Of a DNA stretch of 33,805 nt, positions 1-8,695 are shown one piece after another. The notes beneath the pieces are model-generated. The model was not told the DNA's origin. It did no database searches and saw only the letters and a program-made list of their open reading frames with translations. Made by a program: the position numbers and the translations under genes. The number at the start of each line of letters is the position of its first letter. Position 1 is the first letter of the stretch. The stretch spans positions 1 to 33,805 of the forward strand of contig NZ_AQVA01000011.1 in the NCBI RefSeq assembly GCF_000372485.1, read 5' to 3'. This DNA comes from Oenococcus oeni DSM 20252 = AWRIB129. GTDB taxonomy: Bacteria; Bacillota; Bacilli; Lactobacillales; Lactobacillaceae.

Positions 1-405
1 TTAATCGATCGCAAATCACGGTTCCTTTGGGCATACCGGTTAAAAGATCGGACGACAGCGACTGTTAATGAAGCACTAACTAAGTTCCTAACCACTTTTA
101 ATGGTCCGGTGCACAGCTTTACTGTGGACCGTGGCACTGAGTTTAGTGGGCTAGTATCACTTGAATCACAATATGGTATTAAGACCTATTACTGCCATGC
201 TTATACGCCAGCTGAACGTGGTAGTAATGAACGCTTTAATCGGAATTTACGTTATTTTTATCCTAAAGGGACTTATTTTGAGCACATTAGTGCTCAAGGC
301 TTGAAAACCACCTTACTCGAAATTAATCAGAGACCACTTAAAATACTTGACTGGCAAACACCTTATCAGGTCATGCTGACAAATTTGTCCAAAAATTCGG
401 ATTAA
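1..405 (+). CDS. IS30-family transposase, C-terminal part (5' end outside window)
   Basis: The frame is open from the first base and stops at TAA 403-405, so this is the 3' portion of a longer gene. It encodes the end of an IS30-type DDE integrase core: an Asp in the VDRGTEFSG block and a Glu in the GSNERFNR block, with 33 residues between them, the usual D(33)E spacing of the family. The C-terminal RPLKILDWQTPYQVM block is typical of IS30 transposases. The enzyme would cut and join IS ends. Whether the element is complete cannot be judged here. It sits 59 bp before the first gal operon gene, reading in the same direction, so its 3' end may influence gal transcription. Confidence 0.92.
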   Translation, partial: LIDRKSRFLWAYRLKDRTTATVNEALTKFLTTFNGPVHSFTVDRGTEFSGLVSLESQYGIKTYYCHAYTPAERGSNERFNRNLRYFYPKGTYFEHISAQGLKTTLLEINQRPLKILDWQTPYQVMLTNLSKNSD

Positions 406-413
406 ATTTGCAA
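1..413 (+). mobile_element. Right-hand part of an IS30-like insertion sequence
   Basis: This is the transposase 3' end plus a few bases. The right terminal repeat cannot be fixed without the left end, which lies outside the window. In this family the repeat often overlaps the last codons, so the AT-rich stretch around 385-413 is the probable end. That boundary is an estimate. Confidence 0.6.
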
Positions 414-435
414 TCTACCTTTTTATTAGTAAAAA
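408..435 (+). promoter_or_regulatory. Candidate promoter at the IS30/gal junction
   Basis: TTGCAA (408-413) is followed after 16 bp by TAAAAA (430-435), a plausible but imperfect sigma-A pair. The -35-like box lies at or inside the presumed IS end, so insertion could have created a hybrid promoter for the gal operon. No cre site or operator-like palindrome is visible in the 59 bp between transposase and first gene. It is the only candidate I see before the operon. Confidence 0.3.
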
Positions 436-464
436 TATGAATAAAATGATTTGGAGACAAACGT

Positions 465-710
465 ATGGTAGATAAAAATAAAAAGATAATTATTAATCCT
501 CAACAGTTCGCTCTAAATGTTATTGGTGGGAATCAAAAATTACCGGACGAGGAAAACAAAAAGTATATCAAGCGTCAATTAATTTTATACCTCGAAGCGC
601 TATTCTTAGTTCAGGACTTCAACGACTTGGAAAAGAACCAATTCGCTTTATCGAAGGCTACCCAGCGTGACGAAATTCTTGAAAAAGTTATCGAGCATCG
701 CTACCACTAA
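465..710 (+). CDS. Hypothetical 81-residue protein heading the gal operon
   Basis: This is a small, charged, soluble-looking protein with no signal peptide or membrane segment. A good ribosome site (GGAG 453-456) lies 8 bases before the ATG. The C-terminal two thirds look helical and rich in Lys, Glu and Leu. I do not recognise a family. It ends 27 bp before the permease start, with no terminator between, so it should be co-transcribed with the gal genes. It might be a remnant of a gene cut by the IS insertion just upstream, or a genuine small accessory protein. The good start context favours a real translated ORF. No function is assigned. Confidence 0.7.
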   Translation: MVDKNKKIIINPQQFALNVIGGNQKLPDEENKKYIKRQLILYLEALFLVQDFNDLEKNQFALSKATQRDEILEKVIEHRYH

Positions 711-737
711 GCAAAAATAAAAATAGGAGAAAAATAA

Positions 738-2177
738 ATGAAACAAATCAAACAATATATATCCTATGCCTTTGGTGCATTCGGACACGATGCATTCTAT
801 GCGACATTAAGTACCTATTTCATGATTTTCGTGACCAGCCAACTCTTCTCGTCGAGTAATCATTCGCTTGATGACAAAATGATTGGCTATATCACAACAA
901 TGATAGTTGTGATTCGTTTAGTAGAAATCGCTTTTGATCCCCTGATCGGAGGAGTTGTTGACAATACCCGAACGCGTTGGGGAAAATTCAAGCCTTGGAT
1001 TATGATTGGAGCGACGATCAGTTCGATTGGTTTAATTCTTATATTTACAAATTTTGGTGGATTAAACTACAGTAATCCAATTTTGTATCTAATTCTTTTT
1101 GGAATTGTTTTTGTTATTTTGGATGTTTTTTACTCGTTCAAAGACACCGCTTTTTGGTCAATGCTTCCGGCATTTACATTGAGTTCTTCAAAACGGGCGA
1201 AATTCAGTAGTATCGCTCGTTTGGGATCGACCCTTGGTTCACAGGGTGTCATTATCGTTATTGTTCCCTTGGTTACAATTCTTTCGGGAATGTTTGGAGC
1301 GAAAAGTGGTCAAGAGAACCAAGCCGGTTGGTTGGGTTTTGCGATCGTAATTGGTTTGATTTCCTTCCTTGGAGCTTTGGCAACTTCGGTTGGTACCAAA
1401 GAGGAACACAATATTATTCGTGAAAATACCGAGAAAATTCATCTTGTCGATGTTTTCAAAGTAATTTTTAAAAACGATCAATTAATGTGGCTGGCTTTGT
1501 CCTACTTCATGCTTGCCTTTTCTTACACTGTTACAAACTCTCTTTTCATTTACTACTTCAAATATGTCATGGGAAAATCCGGTTCCTTCTACATTGTCGG
1601 CATTATCACTGCGATTCTGGGAATCATTTCCGTTTCGCTTTTCCCGGCTCTGGAAAAACTAATTCACCGAAAGGCAATTTACGTTGGTGGAATTGTCATG
1701 ATGCTGATTGGATACACAATCTTTATTTTTTCCGGTACCAATGTCGTTGCTGTTTTGATTGGAATTTCTCTGCTTTATTTCCCTTATCCATTGATCTTCT
1801 TGGCCGCTTTAATGACAATTGCCGACAGTGTTGAATACGGCCAGTTAAAGAGTGGTAATCGAAATGAATCGGTTACTTTAGTTGTTCGTCCTTTGCTTGA
1901 TAAACTCGGTGGAGCTTTCGCGAATGGAATCGTTGGTATTACTGCAATCTTCTCCGGTATGACCGGTAACGCCAAGCCAAGTAGTATCAGTGCTCACGAA
2001 TTATTTAATTTTAAGTTCTATATGTTTTACGGTCCGATGGTACTTTTGATTATTGCTGCATTAGTCTATTTCTTCAAAATCACTTTGACAGAAAAAGAAC
2101 ACGATAAAGTAATTGCCGAACTGGAAAATAAGTTGTCCCATGAGGATGATAAAAAAATTACAACCAAAGGAATTTAG
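738..2177 (+). CDS. galP: GPH-family galactose/galactoside:cation symporter
   Basis: A 479-residue polytopic membrane protein of the glycoside-pentoside-hexuronide (LacS/MelB/GalP-like) family. It imports a galactoside or galactose with a cation. The family signature appears near residues 75-95 as DNTRTRWGKFKPW. About twelve hydrophobic segments follow one another to residue ~450. Unlike streptococcal LacS (about 630 residues), it ends without a C-terminal EIIA-like domain, so it cannot be controlled by HPr phosphorylation through such a domain. The start is fixed by AGGAGA at 725-730, seven bases before the ATG. Its place directly before galK and galT makes galactose the likely substrate. 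Galactoside or melibiose specificity cannot be excluded from sequence alone. Confidence 0.88.
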   Translation: MKQIKQYISYAFGAFGHDAFYATLSTYFMIFVTSQLFSSSNHSLDDKMIGYITTMIVVIRLVEIAFDPLIGGVVDNTRTRWGKFKPWIMIGATISSIGLILIFTNFGGLNYSNPILYLILFGIVFVILDVFYSFKDTAFWSMLPAFTLSSSKRAKFSSIARLGSTLGSQGVIIVIVPLVTILSGMFGAKSGQENQAGWLGFAIVIGLISFLGALATSVGTKEEHNIIRENTEKIHLVDVFKVIFKNDQLMWLALSYFMLAFSYTVTNSLFIYYFKYVMGKSGSFYIVGIITAILGIISVSLFPALEKLIHRKAIYVGGIVMMLIGYTIFIFSGTNVVAVLIGISLLYFPYPLIFLAALMTIADSVEYGQLKSGNRNESVTLVVRPLLDKLGGAFANGIVGITAIFSGMTGNAKPSSISAHELFNFKFYMFYGPMVLLIIAALVYFFKITLTEKEHDKVIAELENKLSHEDDKKITTKGI

Positions 2178-2203
2178 TAAATATTAATAAAAGGAGTAAT
2201 ATT

Positions 2204-3382
2204 TTGGAAACTTTAGACAAGAATTCTTTATTAAAAGAATTTAAAGAGCAATTCAAAAAGACCGCAGAAAAAGTTTTCTTTTCACCGGGACGAATAAACC
2301 TAATCGGCGAGCATACCGATTACAATGGAGGCAATGTTTTTCCTTGCGCAATCAGTATCGGTACTTTTGGTGTTTATGGATCCCGCGATGACCAAACGAT
2401 CAGAATGTACTCTGCTAATATTCCCGACCAGGGAGTCGTCAGCTTTCAGTTAAACGATCTTGAATATCATAAAGAAGACGGCTGGACTAATTATTTAAGG
2501 GGCGTTTTAGCTAGTTTGGTTTCACGTGACTATAAAATTAATCACGGTTTCGACCTTTTTATCCACGGAAATTTGCCTGATGGCGCTGGCCTTTCTTCAT
2601 CAGCGTCAATCGAACTTCTGATGGGAACGATTTTAAAGAATGTTTTTTCCCTGGATGTTTCGCAATTAGATCTTGTCAAGATCGGCCAAGAAGTTGAAAA
2701 CAAATATATCGGCGTTAATTCGGGAATTATGGATCAGTTTGCCGTTGGCATGGGAAGAGCTGAGCAAGCTATTCTGCTTGATACAAATACAATGAAATAT
2801 GAATATGCCCCGGTTAAACTCGGAGACAATGTAATTGTCATCATGAGTACTAATAAGCGCCGCGAACTCCAGGATTCCAAATACAACGAACGTCGTTCAC
2901 AGTGCGAAGAAGCTTTAAAACGCCTCCAAACAAAATTAGCGATTAAATCACTTGGCGATCTTTCAATTGAAGCATTTGACCAAGCATCTTATTTAATTAA
3001 TGACGATATATTGATTCGCCGGGCGCGCCATGCCGTCTTTGAAAATCAGCGGACTTTAAGAGCTTTCGATGCGTTAAAAAACAATGATCTGACAACTTTT
3101 GGCCAATTAGTTGATGCCTCGCATGTTTCACTGCATTTCGACTATGAAGTGACCGGTAAGGAATTGGACACTTTGGTAGAGGCGGCTTGGAAACAGCCCG
3201 GGGTCCTCGGTGCTCGAATGATCGGTGCCGGTTTCGGCGGTTGTGCAATAGCAATTGTCGGAAAAGATTATGTCGATGACTTCAAGACAAAAGTCGGTAA
3301 AAGTTATCAAGAAAAAATTGGTTACCCGGCTGATTTCTATATCGCCAAGATTTCGGATGGGCCGAAAGAAATAGTCGAGTAA
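2204..3382 (+). CDS. galK: Galactokinase
   Basis: Phosphorylates alpha-D-galactose to galactose-1-phosphate with ATP, the first committed Leloir step, in the cytoplasm. It is a GHMP kinase of normal length (392 residues). The galactokinase signature PGRINLIGEHTDYNGG is at residues 28-43, the ATP-binding GHMP motif LPDGAGLSSSAS at 124-135, and the third motif GARMIGAGFGGC near the C-terminus. The start is TTG, supported by AAGGAG at 2191-2196. The string GTAATATTTTG that joins the ribosome site to this TTG recurs exactly before the TTG of galM. It lies 26 bp after the permease and 30 bp before galT in one operon. Confidence 0.97.
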   Translation: METLDKNSLLKEFKEQFKKTAEKVFFSPGRINLIGEHTDYNGGNVFPCAISIGTFGVYGSRDDQTIRMYSANIPDQGVVSFQLNDLEYHKEDGWTNYLRGVLASLVSRDYKINHGFDLFIHGNLPDGAGLSSSASIELLMGTILKNVFSLDVSQLDLVKIGQEVENKYIGVNSGIMDQFAVGMGRAEQAILLDTNTMKYEYAPVKLGDNVIVIMSTNKRRELQDSKYNERRSQCEEALKRLQTKLAIKSLGDLSIEAFDQASYLINDDILIRRARHAVFENQRTLRAFDALKNNDLTTFGQLVDASHVSLHFDYEVTGKELDTLVEAAWKQPGVLGARMIGAGFGGCAIAIVGKDYVDDFKTKVGKSYQEKIGYPADFYIAKISDGPKEIVE

Positions 3383-3412
3383 TATTTAAGTATTGGAGGA
3401 GGCAAAAAATTA

Positions 3413-4882
3413 ATGTCGGCATTGGACAAATTTGTTACTGCAGTGATCCAATCTGATTCAAATTATCAAGAATTGGACCGTATTTATGTTGAAAACAGAA
3501 TTCATGCATTAATCGGAGACGGTAATACGGTAAAAGAAAAAGACGATCAGTTACTAAACTTGAGAACTGCTTTGATTGAGACAGCAATCAGGAACGGCAA
3601 AATCGAAAACAGCCTATCAGATCGCGACATTTTGGACGCAGAGCTAATGGACCTGCTGACTCCTTTGCCCTCCGTTATCAACGCAACCTTTTGGAATCTT
3701 TATCAGAAGAGTCCCAAAACAGCAACAGATTACTTTTATAAGGTTAGTCGCGAAAATGACTATATCAAAACGCAGGCAATCGCGAAAAATATTTCCTTTC
3801 CGGTTAAAAGTGACTATGGGGATTTAGAAATTACAATCAATTTGTCGAAACCGGAAAAAGACCCAAAAGTAATTGCTGCCGCTGCCAAACAAAAAAACCG
3901 GAGCAGTTACCCGCTAGACCAGCTCTGCCTTGAAAATGAAGGTTATTTAGGTCGCTTGGATTATCCAGCCCGCAGTAATCATCGGATAATCCGTTTGACT
4001 CTTGGTGGAGAAACCTGGGGATTCCAATATTCTCCTTACGCCTATTTCCAGGAACACTCGATTTTTCTTTCAAAAATTCACCGTCCAATGGTGATTAATC
4101 GACACACTTTCAGCAACTTACTGGAAATTGTTCACATTTTTCCGGAATATTTTGTCGGCAGTAATGCCGACCTGCCAATCGTTGGTGGATCAATGCTAAG
4201 CCATGATCATTACCAAGGGGGGAGGCATCTTTTCCCGATGATGAAGGCTAAAATCGATCGTCCAATCGATCTGGGAATTAGCGGTATAACCGCTGGAATT
4301 GTTAAATGGCCTATGTCGACAATTCGATTAATCAGTGAAAATCAGGAACAGTTAGCCAAAACTGTTAACTTGATCCATGAAAAATGGATGAACTACTCGG
4401 ATGAAACAGTCGACCTTAGAGCATATACAAAAGGTGTGCGTCACCACACAGTAACGCCAATCGTTCATTTTGAAAATGGAAAATATATCTTTGATATCGT
4501 ATTACGAGATAATCAGACCTCGGCTGAATATCCAGATGGGATTTTTCATCCTCACCAGGATGTTCAGCACATTAAAAAGGAAAATATCGGCCTGATTGAA
4601 GTTATGGGAAGAGCAATTTTACCAGCTCGCCTAAAGAAGGAACTAAAAGAAGTTTCTTCGTACCTGCTTGAAGAGCCGAATAAAATAGCTGACTATCATC
4701 GCAAATGGGCCGATAATTTAAAAAAACAATATAGTTTCAAAAAAGACAATGTCGATACAATTTTGAATAAAGAAGTCGGACTGACATTTGCTAGAGTCCT
4801 CGAAGATGCCGGCGTTTTCAAATGGAACCAACGAGGACAATTGGCTTTCGATCGTTTTGTAAAAAACCTAAAGTCTATATAA
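3413..4882 (+). CDS. galT: UDP-glucose--hexose-1-phosphate uridylyltransferase, class II (Firmicute type)
   Basis: Transfers UMP from UDP-glucose to galactose-1-phosphate, giving UDP-galactose and glucose-1-phosphate. The 489-residue length fits the Gram-positive class II family, not the ~350-residue E. coli type. The class signature DLPIVGGSMLSHDHYQGG lies at residues 253-270, and a second conserved block is FHPHQDVQHIKKENIGLIE. A strong ribosome site, GGAGGAGG at 3395-3402, precedes the ATG. No galE is in the window, so recycling of UDP-galactose depends on an epimerase encoded elsewhere. Confidence 0.97.
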   Translation: MSALDKFVTAVIQSDSNYQELDRIYVENRIHALIGDGNTVKEKDDQLLNLRTALIETAIRNGKIENSLSDRDILDAELMDLLTPLPSVINATFWNLYQKSPKTATDYFYKVSRENDYIKTQAIAKNISFPVKSDYGDLEITINLSKPEKDPKVIAAAAKQKNRSSYPLDQLCLENEGYLGRLDYPARSNHRIIRLTLGGETWGFQYSPYAYFQEHSIFLSKIHRPMVINRHTFSNLLEIVHIFPEYFVGSNADLPIVGGSMLSHDHYQGGRHLFPMMKAKIDRPIDLGISGITAGIVKWPMSTIRLISENQEQLAKTVNLIHEKWMNYSDETVDLRAYTKGVRHHTVTPIVHFENGKYIFDIVLRDNQTSAEYPDGIFHPHQDVQHIKKENIGLIEVMGRAILPARLKKELKEVSSYLLEEPNKIADYHRKWADNLKKQYSFKKDNVDTILNKEVGLTFARVLEDAGVFKWNQRGQLAFDRFVKNLKSI

Positions 4883-4945
4883 TGGTTAAAGAGATCAAAT
4901 CGTATTTATTCCTCAGGGACTGATTAAACACAGTTAGGATGGCAA

Positions 4946-5947
4946 ATGGCAACAACATTAAAAGATATTGCAGAAAAAACCGGCCTCTCGCCAACCACTA
5001 TTTCACGAGTCCTTAATTACGACAAAACACTTTCCGTCAGCGACGAAACCCGGGATCAGATTTTCTCGGTGGCGGAAAAATTAAATTATATTAAAAGTCA
5101 TCATCGTTCATCGTCTATTTCGACAAAAAAAATCGCCTTGGTTCAATGGTATTCAGAGGAAAAAGAACAGGATGATTTGTACTATTTAATGATCCGCAAA
5201 GGAGTTGAGAAGCGCGGTCAACAATTGGGTATCGAAGTTATGAATATATTCAAAAACGATACCAGTACTTTAGAAACCGACATTGACGGCATAATCGCAG
5301 TTGGTAAATTCAGTCCCGAGCAAGTAAAGGACCTTGCCTTGGTGACCGACAAAATTGTTTTTGTCGATGATGATCAATTCGCTAAGGGTTTTGACAGCTT
5401 ATTAACCAACATTTCCCTGGCGATGAAAAAAATCGTTGATTTTTTTTGGAAGGAAAAGATTCGCGATATCGGCTTAATATACGGTGAAGAAGAAACAACC
5501 GACCATTTGAGAAAAATTATCGACCGGCGCTATATAGCTTTTAAAAAAGAATTAAGCGAAAAACATGCCTACGACCCAAAACTGGTTTTTAAGGGCGATT
5601 TTACAAATGACTCTGGCTATCAAGTTATGAAAGAAGCAATCAGGAAATTAAAGGACCGTCTCCCGCATGCCTTCTTTATTTCCAACGATCCAATGGCAGC
5701 CGGAGCCCTAAAAGCGCTCAGAGAAGCAAAAATCGAAATTCCCAAAAGAGTCAGTATTTTTAGCTTCAACAATACTTCGCTTGCCAGTTACGTCTATCCG
5801 GAACTGAGTTCGGTAGCTGTTGGAACCGAAGAAATGGGCATGGCAGCAATCAATATGCTAAAAGACCAGCTGACGGCCAGCAAACAGCCCTTGGCAAAAA
5901 GAGTCGAATTGGAAACTCGTTTAATTTTTCGCCAAAGTACTTTATGA
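4946..5947 (+). CDS. galR: LacI/GalR-family regulator of the gal operon
   Basis: A 333-residue transcription factor with an N-terminal LacI helix-turn-helix (TLKDIAEKTGLSPTTISRVLN, residues 3-23). A periplasmic-binding-protein-like effector domain follows, ending near RVELETRLIFRQS. It probably represses, or modulates, the gal genes in response to galactose. It lies between galT and galM on the same strand: 63 bp after galT, AGGA at 4936-4939 before the ATG, and 30 bp before galM. It is thus auto-regulated by position. A recognisable operator palindrome is not seen upstream of the operon, where the IS30 end lies, so its original operator may have been displaced. Confidence 0.9.
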   Translation: MATTLKDIAEKTGLSPTTISRVLNYDKTLSVSDETRDQIFSVAEKLNYIKSHHRSSSISTKKIALVQWYSEEKEQDDLYYLMIRKGVEKRGQQLGIEVMNIFKNDTSTLETDIDGIIAVGKFSPEQVKDLALVTDKIVFVDDDQFAKGFDSLLTNISLAMKKIVDFFWKEKIRDIGLIYGEEETTDHLRKIIDRRYIAFKKELSEKHAYDPKLVFKGDFTNDSGYQVMKEAIRKLKDRLPHAFFISNDPMAAGALKALREAKIEIPKRVSIFSFNNTSLASYVYPELSSVAVGTEEMGMAAINMLKDQLTASKQPLAKRVELETRLIFRQSTL

Positions 5948-5977
5948 TCGATTACTTAAAAGAATCGAGGTAATATT

Positions 5978-7000
5978 TTGAAAATCGAAACAAAAAAATT
6001 CGGAGAAATAAATGGAGAAACGGTAACCAAATATACTTTGATTAACCAGCATGAAACAAAAATATCTCTAATCACTCTCGGAGTGACATGGCAGGACTTT
6101 TCGGTTAAAGAAACAGATGGACGCCACCAACTATTAGTTAATTTTGATAATTTGGAAGATTACATCAAGACCCCTTATTATTTGTGCAAAGCAGTTGGAC
6201 GAGTTGCCGGAAGAATTACCGGCGCTCAATTTTCAATCGCCGGTAAAGATTATCATATTGAAAACAACGAAAAAGATTACGCTTTGCACGGCGGCAGCCA
6301 TGGCTTTTCTTTTATCAACTGGTCAGCAGAAAGCCATGTGGATGAAAAACAGGCCAGCGTGATTTTTAAGCACTATATTAAATCAAGCGATGACCAATAT
6401 CCAGGGAATTTAGAAGCAACAATCATTTACACCCTGACTGAAAATGATCGCGTAACTGTGACATTTCTTGGAAAATCCGACCAAACAACTCTCTTCAATC
6501 CAACTCTGCATGCCTATTTCAATGTAACCGATTCCCAGCATGACTTGAGAAAGCAATGGCTAAAAATAAATAGTAGTAAAAGACTGGAATTGAATACTAA
6601 CAAAATTCCTACCGGAAATTTTCTGCCGGTTAAGGGAAGCAATTATGATTTCCAGCAAAAAGAAAATCTTCAGGATGTTTTGGATAAACTAAAAAAAGAT
6701 CAAAGCATTATTGAATTGGATGATATTTTTTTGGTCACTCCTAACAGCCAGGAACCAGTTGCTGAGATTGGAGATTCTGCCGATAAACGAAGAATTAAAA
6801 TCTATTCGCAAAGAAATGCCGTTGTTGTTTTCACGACTAATCCGCTCGATCCAGAGCGTGAGAAGCAACACGATTTCAATGCGTTAGCAATTGAATGCCA
6901 AACTTTGCCTGATGCAATTCACCATCAAAACTTCGGTGATATCATTTTATCAGCTGGCAAAACAGCTGTTTATAATATTGCTTATCAATACGAGCACTAA
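5978..7000 (+). CDS. galM: Aldose 1-epimerase (galactose mutarotase)
   Basis: Interconverts beta- and alpha-galactose so that GalK can act. Length (340 residues) and motifs match the GalM family. The substrate-binding block HGGSHGFSFINW is near residue 105. The catalytic His is in NPTLHAYFNV (about residue 180) and the catalytic Glu in ALAIECQTLPDAIH near the C-terminus. The start is TTG with GAGG at 5967-5970. ATG codons further in lack a comparable ribosome site. It is the last gene of the operon, and a hairpin terminator follows 9 bp after the stop. Confidence 0.94.
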   Translation: MKIETKKFGEINGETVTKYTLINQHETKISLITLGVTWQDFSVKETDGRHQLLVNFDNLEDYIKTPYYLCKAVGRVAGRITGAQFSIAGKDYHIENNEKDYALHGGSHGFSFINWSAESHVDEKQASVIFKHYIKSSDDQYPGNLEATIIYTLTENDRVTVTFLGKSDQTTLFNPTLHAYFNVTDSQHDLRKQWLKINSSKRLELNTNKIPTGNFLPVKGSNYDFQQKENLQDVLDKLKKDQSIIELDDIFLVTPNSQEPVAEIGDSADKRRIKIYSQRNAVVVFTTNPLDPEREKQHDFNALAIECQTLPDAIHHQNFGDIILSAGKTAVYNIAYQYEH

Positions 7001-7008
7001 AACAGTTT

Positions 7009-7037
7009 AAAAAGCGCCGCGAAAGCAGTGCTTTTTT
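7009..7037 (+). terminator. Rho-independent terminator of the gal operon
   Basis: Stem AAAAAGCGC (7009-7017) pairs with GTGCTTTTT (7028-7036) with one G-U pair across a 10-base loop, and the T-run ends the hairpin. It sits directly after galM and separates the operon from the downstream MFS gene. Confidence 0.85.
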
Positions 7038-7040
7038 ATA

Positions 7041-7383
7041 GCAAAAAAAACATTTAAAATTGCCATTTGTAAAAAGTTTTCAGAACTAGAAGAACTAGAA
7101 ATTATTACCAATCAATTTAAGCAACAGCAGCATAAGTAGATAAATATATACAATTCCATTATTATAAAAAATTATTTTCAAGAGTTTCAACAACAATATC
7201 AAGTCAGGTAGAACTATGGGAAAATTGTTTTTCAGATCTGTTTTCAATAATTGGCCGTTCATCCCGACAGGTGATATCCTATTATTAAAATGTTTCAAAA
7301 GGCAGATCGATTGGAACTTAACCGGGCAGAGTGTGAAAACACAGGGATGAAACTGGAATAAAACTAGGGATCAAGGGAGGAAA
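7041..7383. other. AT-rich intergenic region with a possible structured leader
   Basis: About 340 bp without a convincing gene. It holds a perfect 9-bp tandem duplication, AGAACTAGA twice at 7082-7099. Near the downstream gene, GTGT-GAAA-ACAC (7331-7342) can form a short GNRA-capped hairpin. A strong Shine-Dalgarno AAGGGAGG (7373-7380) lies only three bases from the next ATG. A weak promoter-like pair, TTCATC (7258-7263) and TATTAT (7280-7285) 16 bp apart, is the best I can find. I do not recognise a riboswitch class. Confidence 0.4.
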
Positions 7384-8592
7384 ATGGACTATTTTAGTAA
7401 TTACCGCAATCTTCCCAGAGAAATATACATTCTGTTTATTTCTCGGATCATCGATGCAGCAGGCTCCTTTGTTCAGCCTCTTTTGACTTTGATTTTGACT
7501 GAAAAAATAGGTCTCAGTGCTGCTGAATCGGGGTTATATATTACAATTCTAGGATCTTTATCCGCTCCGGGCATGATTATCGGCGGAAAACTCACTGACT
7601 TGATCGGTCGTAAAAAAATTATTCTCTTATCACAAATACCTGGGGCGCTGGTTTTGATGCTTTGTGCTTCAATTAAAAGCTCGTCGATGCTATTGGTCTA
7701 TTTATTAATTCTGTCTTCGATCCTCTATTCAATTTCCTCACCTGCCTATGATGCTCTTTTAGCTGATATAACGGTTCCGAAAAATCGTCAAGCCTCTTAT
7801 TCGCTTTCCTATATGGGCTGGAATTTAGGTTATGCAATCGGTCCGATACTTGGTGGATTGCTGTTTAAAAATGCTTTGCCTTTCCTATTTTTCGGTGATG
7901 GAGTAGCAACTCTGATATCTATGATATTGGTGGCCACTTTTATTGGGGAAACCAAAGGAAAGAAAGACCAGGAAATAAATTCCGAAAAACGACCGCTTGA
8001 AATTAGTCAAGAAGGATCCGTTTTTCACATATTGTTTCAAAGACCAATACTTATTTTCTTTGCTTTAATTCTATTTTGCTACGATTTCGTCTACGCACAG
8101 TGGGGCTTTGCGCTTCCTTTACAGCTTGCCGATTTGTTTGGTAAAAACGGAGCTGCGCTATACGGAACTCTCGCCAGTTTCAACGGAATTCTCGTAATTA
8201 TCCTGACGCCTTTATTAACAAAAGTCACAAAAAAAATTCCTGCAATTACAGTGATGTCGATTGGCGGTTTCTGCTATATTCTTTCTTTTGGTTCGCTGGC
8301 TTTTGTTCACATATTGTTCCTCTTCTATCTTGATTTATTCATTATGACGATTGGCGAAATTTTGATTTCAATTAACTCTTCGGTATTCATCGCTGATCAT
8401 ACTCCGCTTTCTCATAGGGGAAGAATTAGCGCGATTATTCCGATAGTCACCGGAGCCGGATATGTAGTCAGTCCGCTTGTGATTGGAAACTTCATTAGTT
8501 ACGCTTCGATTAAAGATGCATGGTTTTTGGCAGGAGCGATTGTATTTATCGCAGCCTGCTTGATGTCTCTTTTGAAAAGAATCGATAATTAA
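7384..8592 (+). CDS. MFS transporter, DHA1-like (probable drug/metabolite exporter)
   Basis: A 402-residue protein with twelve predicted membrane segments. The MFS motif A is between TM2 and TM3 (GGKLTDLIGRKK, residues ~67-78), and a TM5-like GWNLGYAIGPILGG block matches the antiporter motif C seen in DHA1 exporters. It probably expels a small molecule by proton exchange; the substrate cannot be told. It stands alone: upstream is the gal terminator, downstream the convergent PTS operon. AAGGGAGG ends three bases before the ATG, unusually close but strong. No clear terminator follows on this strand. Confidence 0.85.
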   Translation: MDYFSNYRNLPREIYILFISRIIDAAGSFVQPLLTLILTEKIGLSAAESGLYITILGSLSAPGMIIGGKLTDLIGRKKIILLSQIPGALVLMLCASIKSSSMLLVYLLILSSILYSISSPAYDALLADITVPKNRQASYSLSYMGWNLGYAIGPILGGLLFKNALPFLFFGDGVATLISMILVATFIGETKGKKDQEINSEKRPLEISQEGSVFHILFQRPILIFFALILFCYDFVYAQWGFALPLQLADLFGKNGAALYGTLASFNGILVIILTPLLTKVTKKIPAITVMSIGGFCYILSFGSLAFVHILFLFYLDLFIMTIGEILISINSSVFIADHTPLSHRGRISAIIPIVTGAGYVVSPLVIGNFISYASIKDAWFLAGAIVFIAACLMSLLKRIDN

Positions 8593-8630
8593 AGAGCATA
8601 AAAAATCCTTAAACCACTAAAAAATAAAAT

Positions 8631-8664
8631 AAAAAAACAATCACCGGTGTTTAAACGGCAATTG
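8631..8664 (-). terminator. Terminator of the minus-strand hydrolase-PTS operon
   Basis: Read on the minus strand, CAATTGCCG pairs fully with CGGTGATTG (two G-U pairs) over a nine-base loop and is followed by seven T. On the plus strand the same hairpin has C-A mismatches, so it should act mainly on minus-strand transcripts. It lies 32 bp beyond the EIIC stop. Confidence 0.8.
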
Positions 8665-8695
8665 CTTACGAGAATAAATTGAACATCCGGTTCAA

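Noticed and set aside
7082-7099. 9-bp tandem duplication AGAACTAGA in the gal-MFS gap
   Set aside because: A single short duplication in non-coding DNA, with no further copies. Recorded in the intergenic entry but not evidence of function.
7095-7298. 67-codon minus-strand ORF rich in Leu/Ile between galM and the MFS gene
   Set aside because: The composition reflects AT-rich intergenic DNA. There is no Shine-Dalgarno and no recognisable membrane-peptide family.
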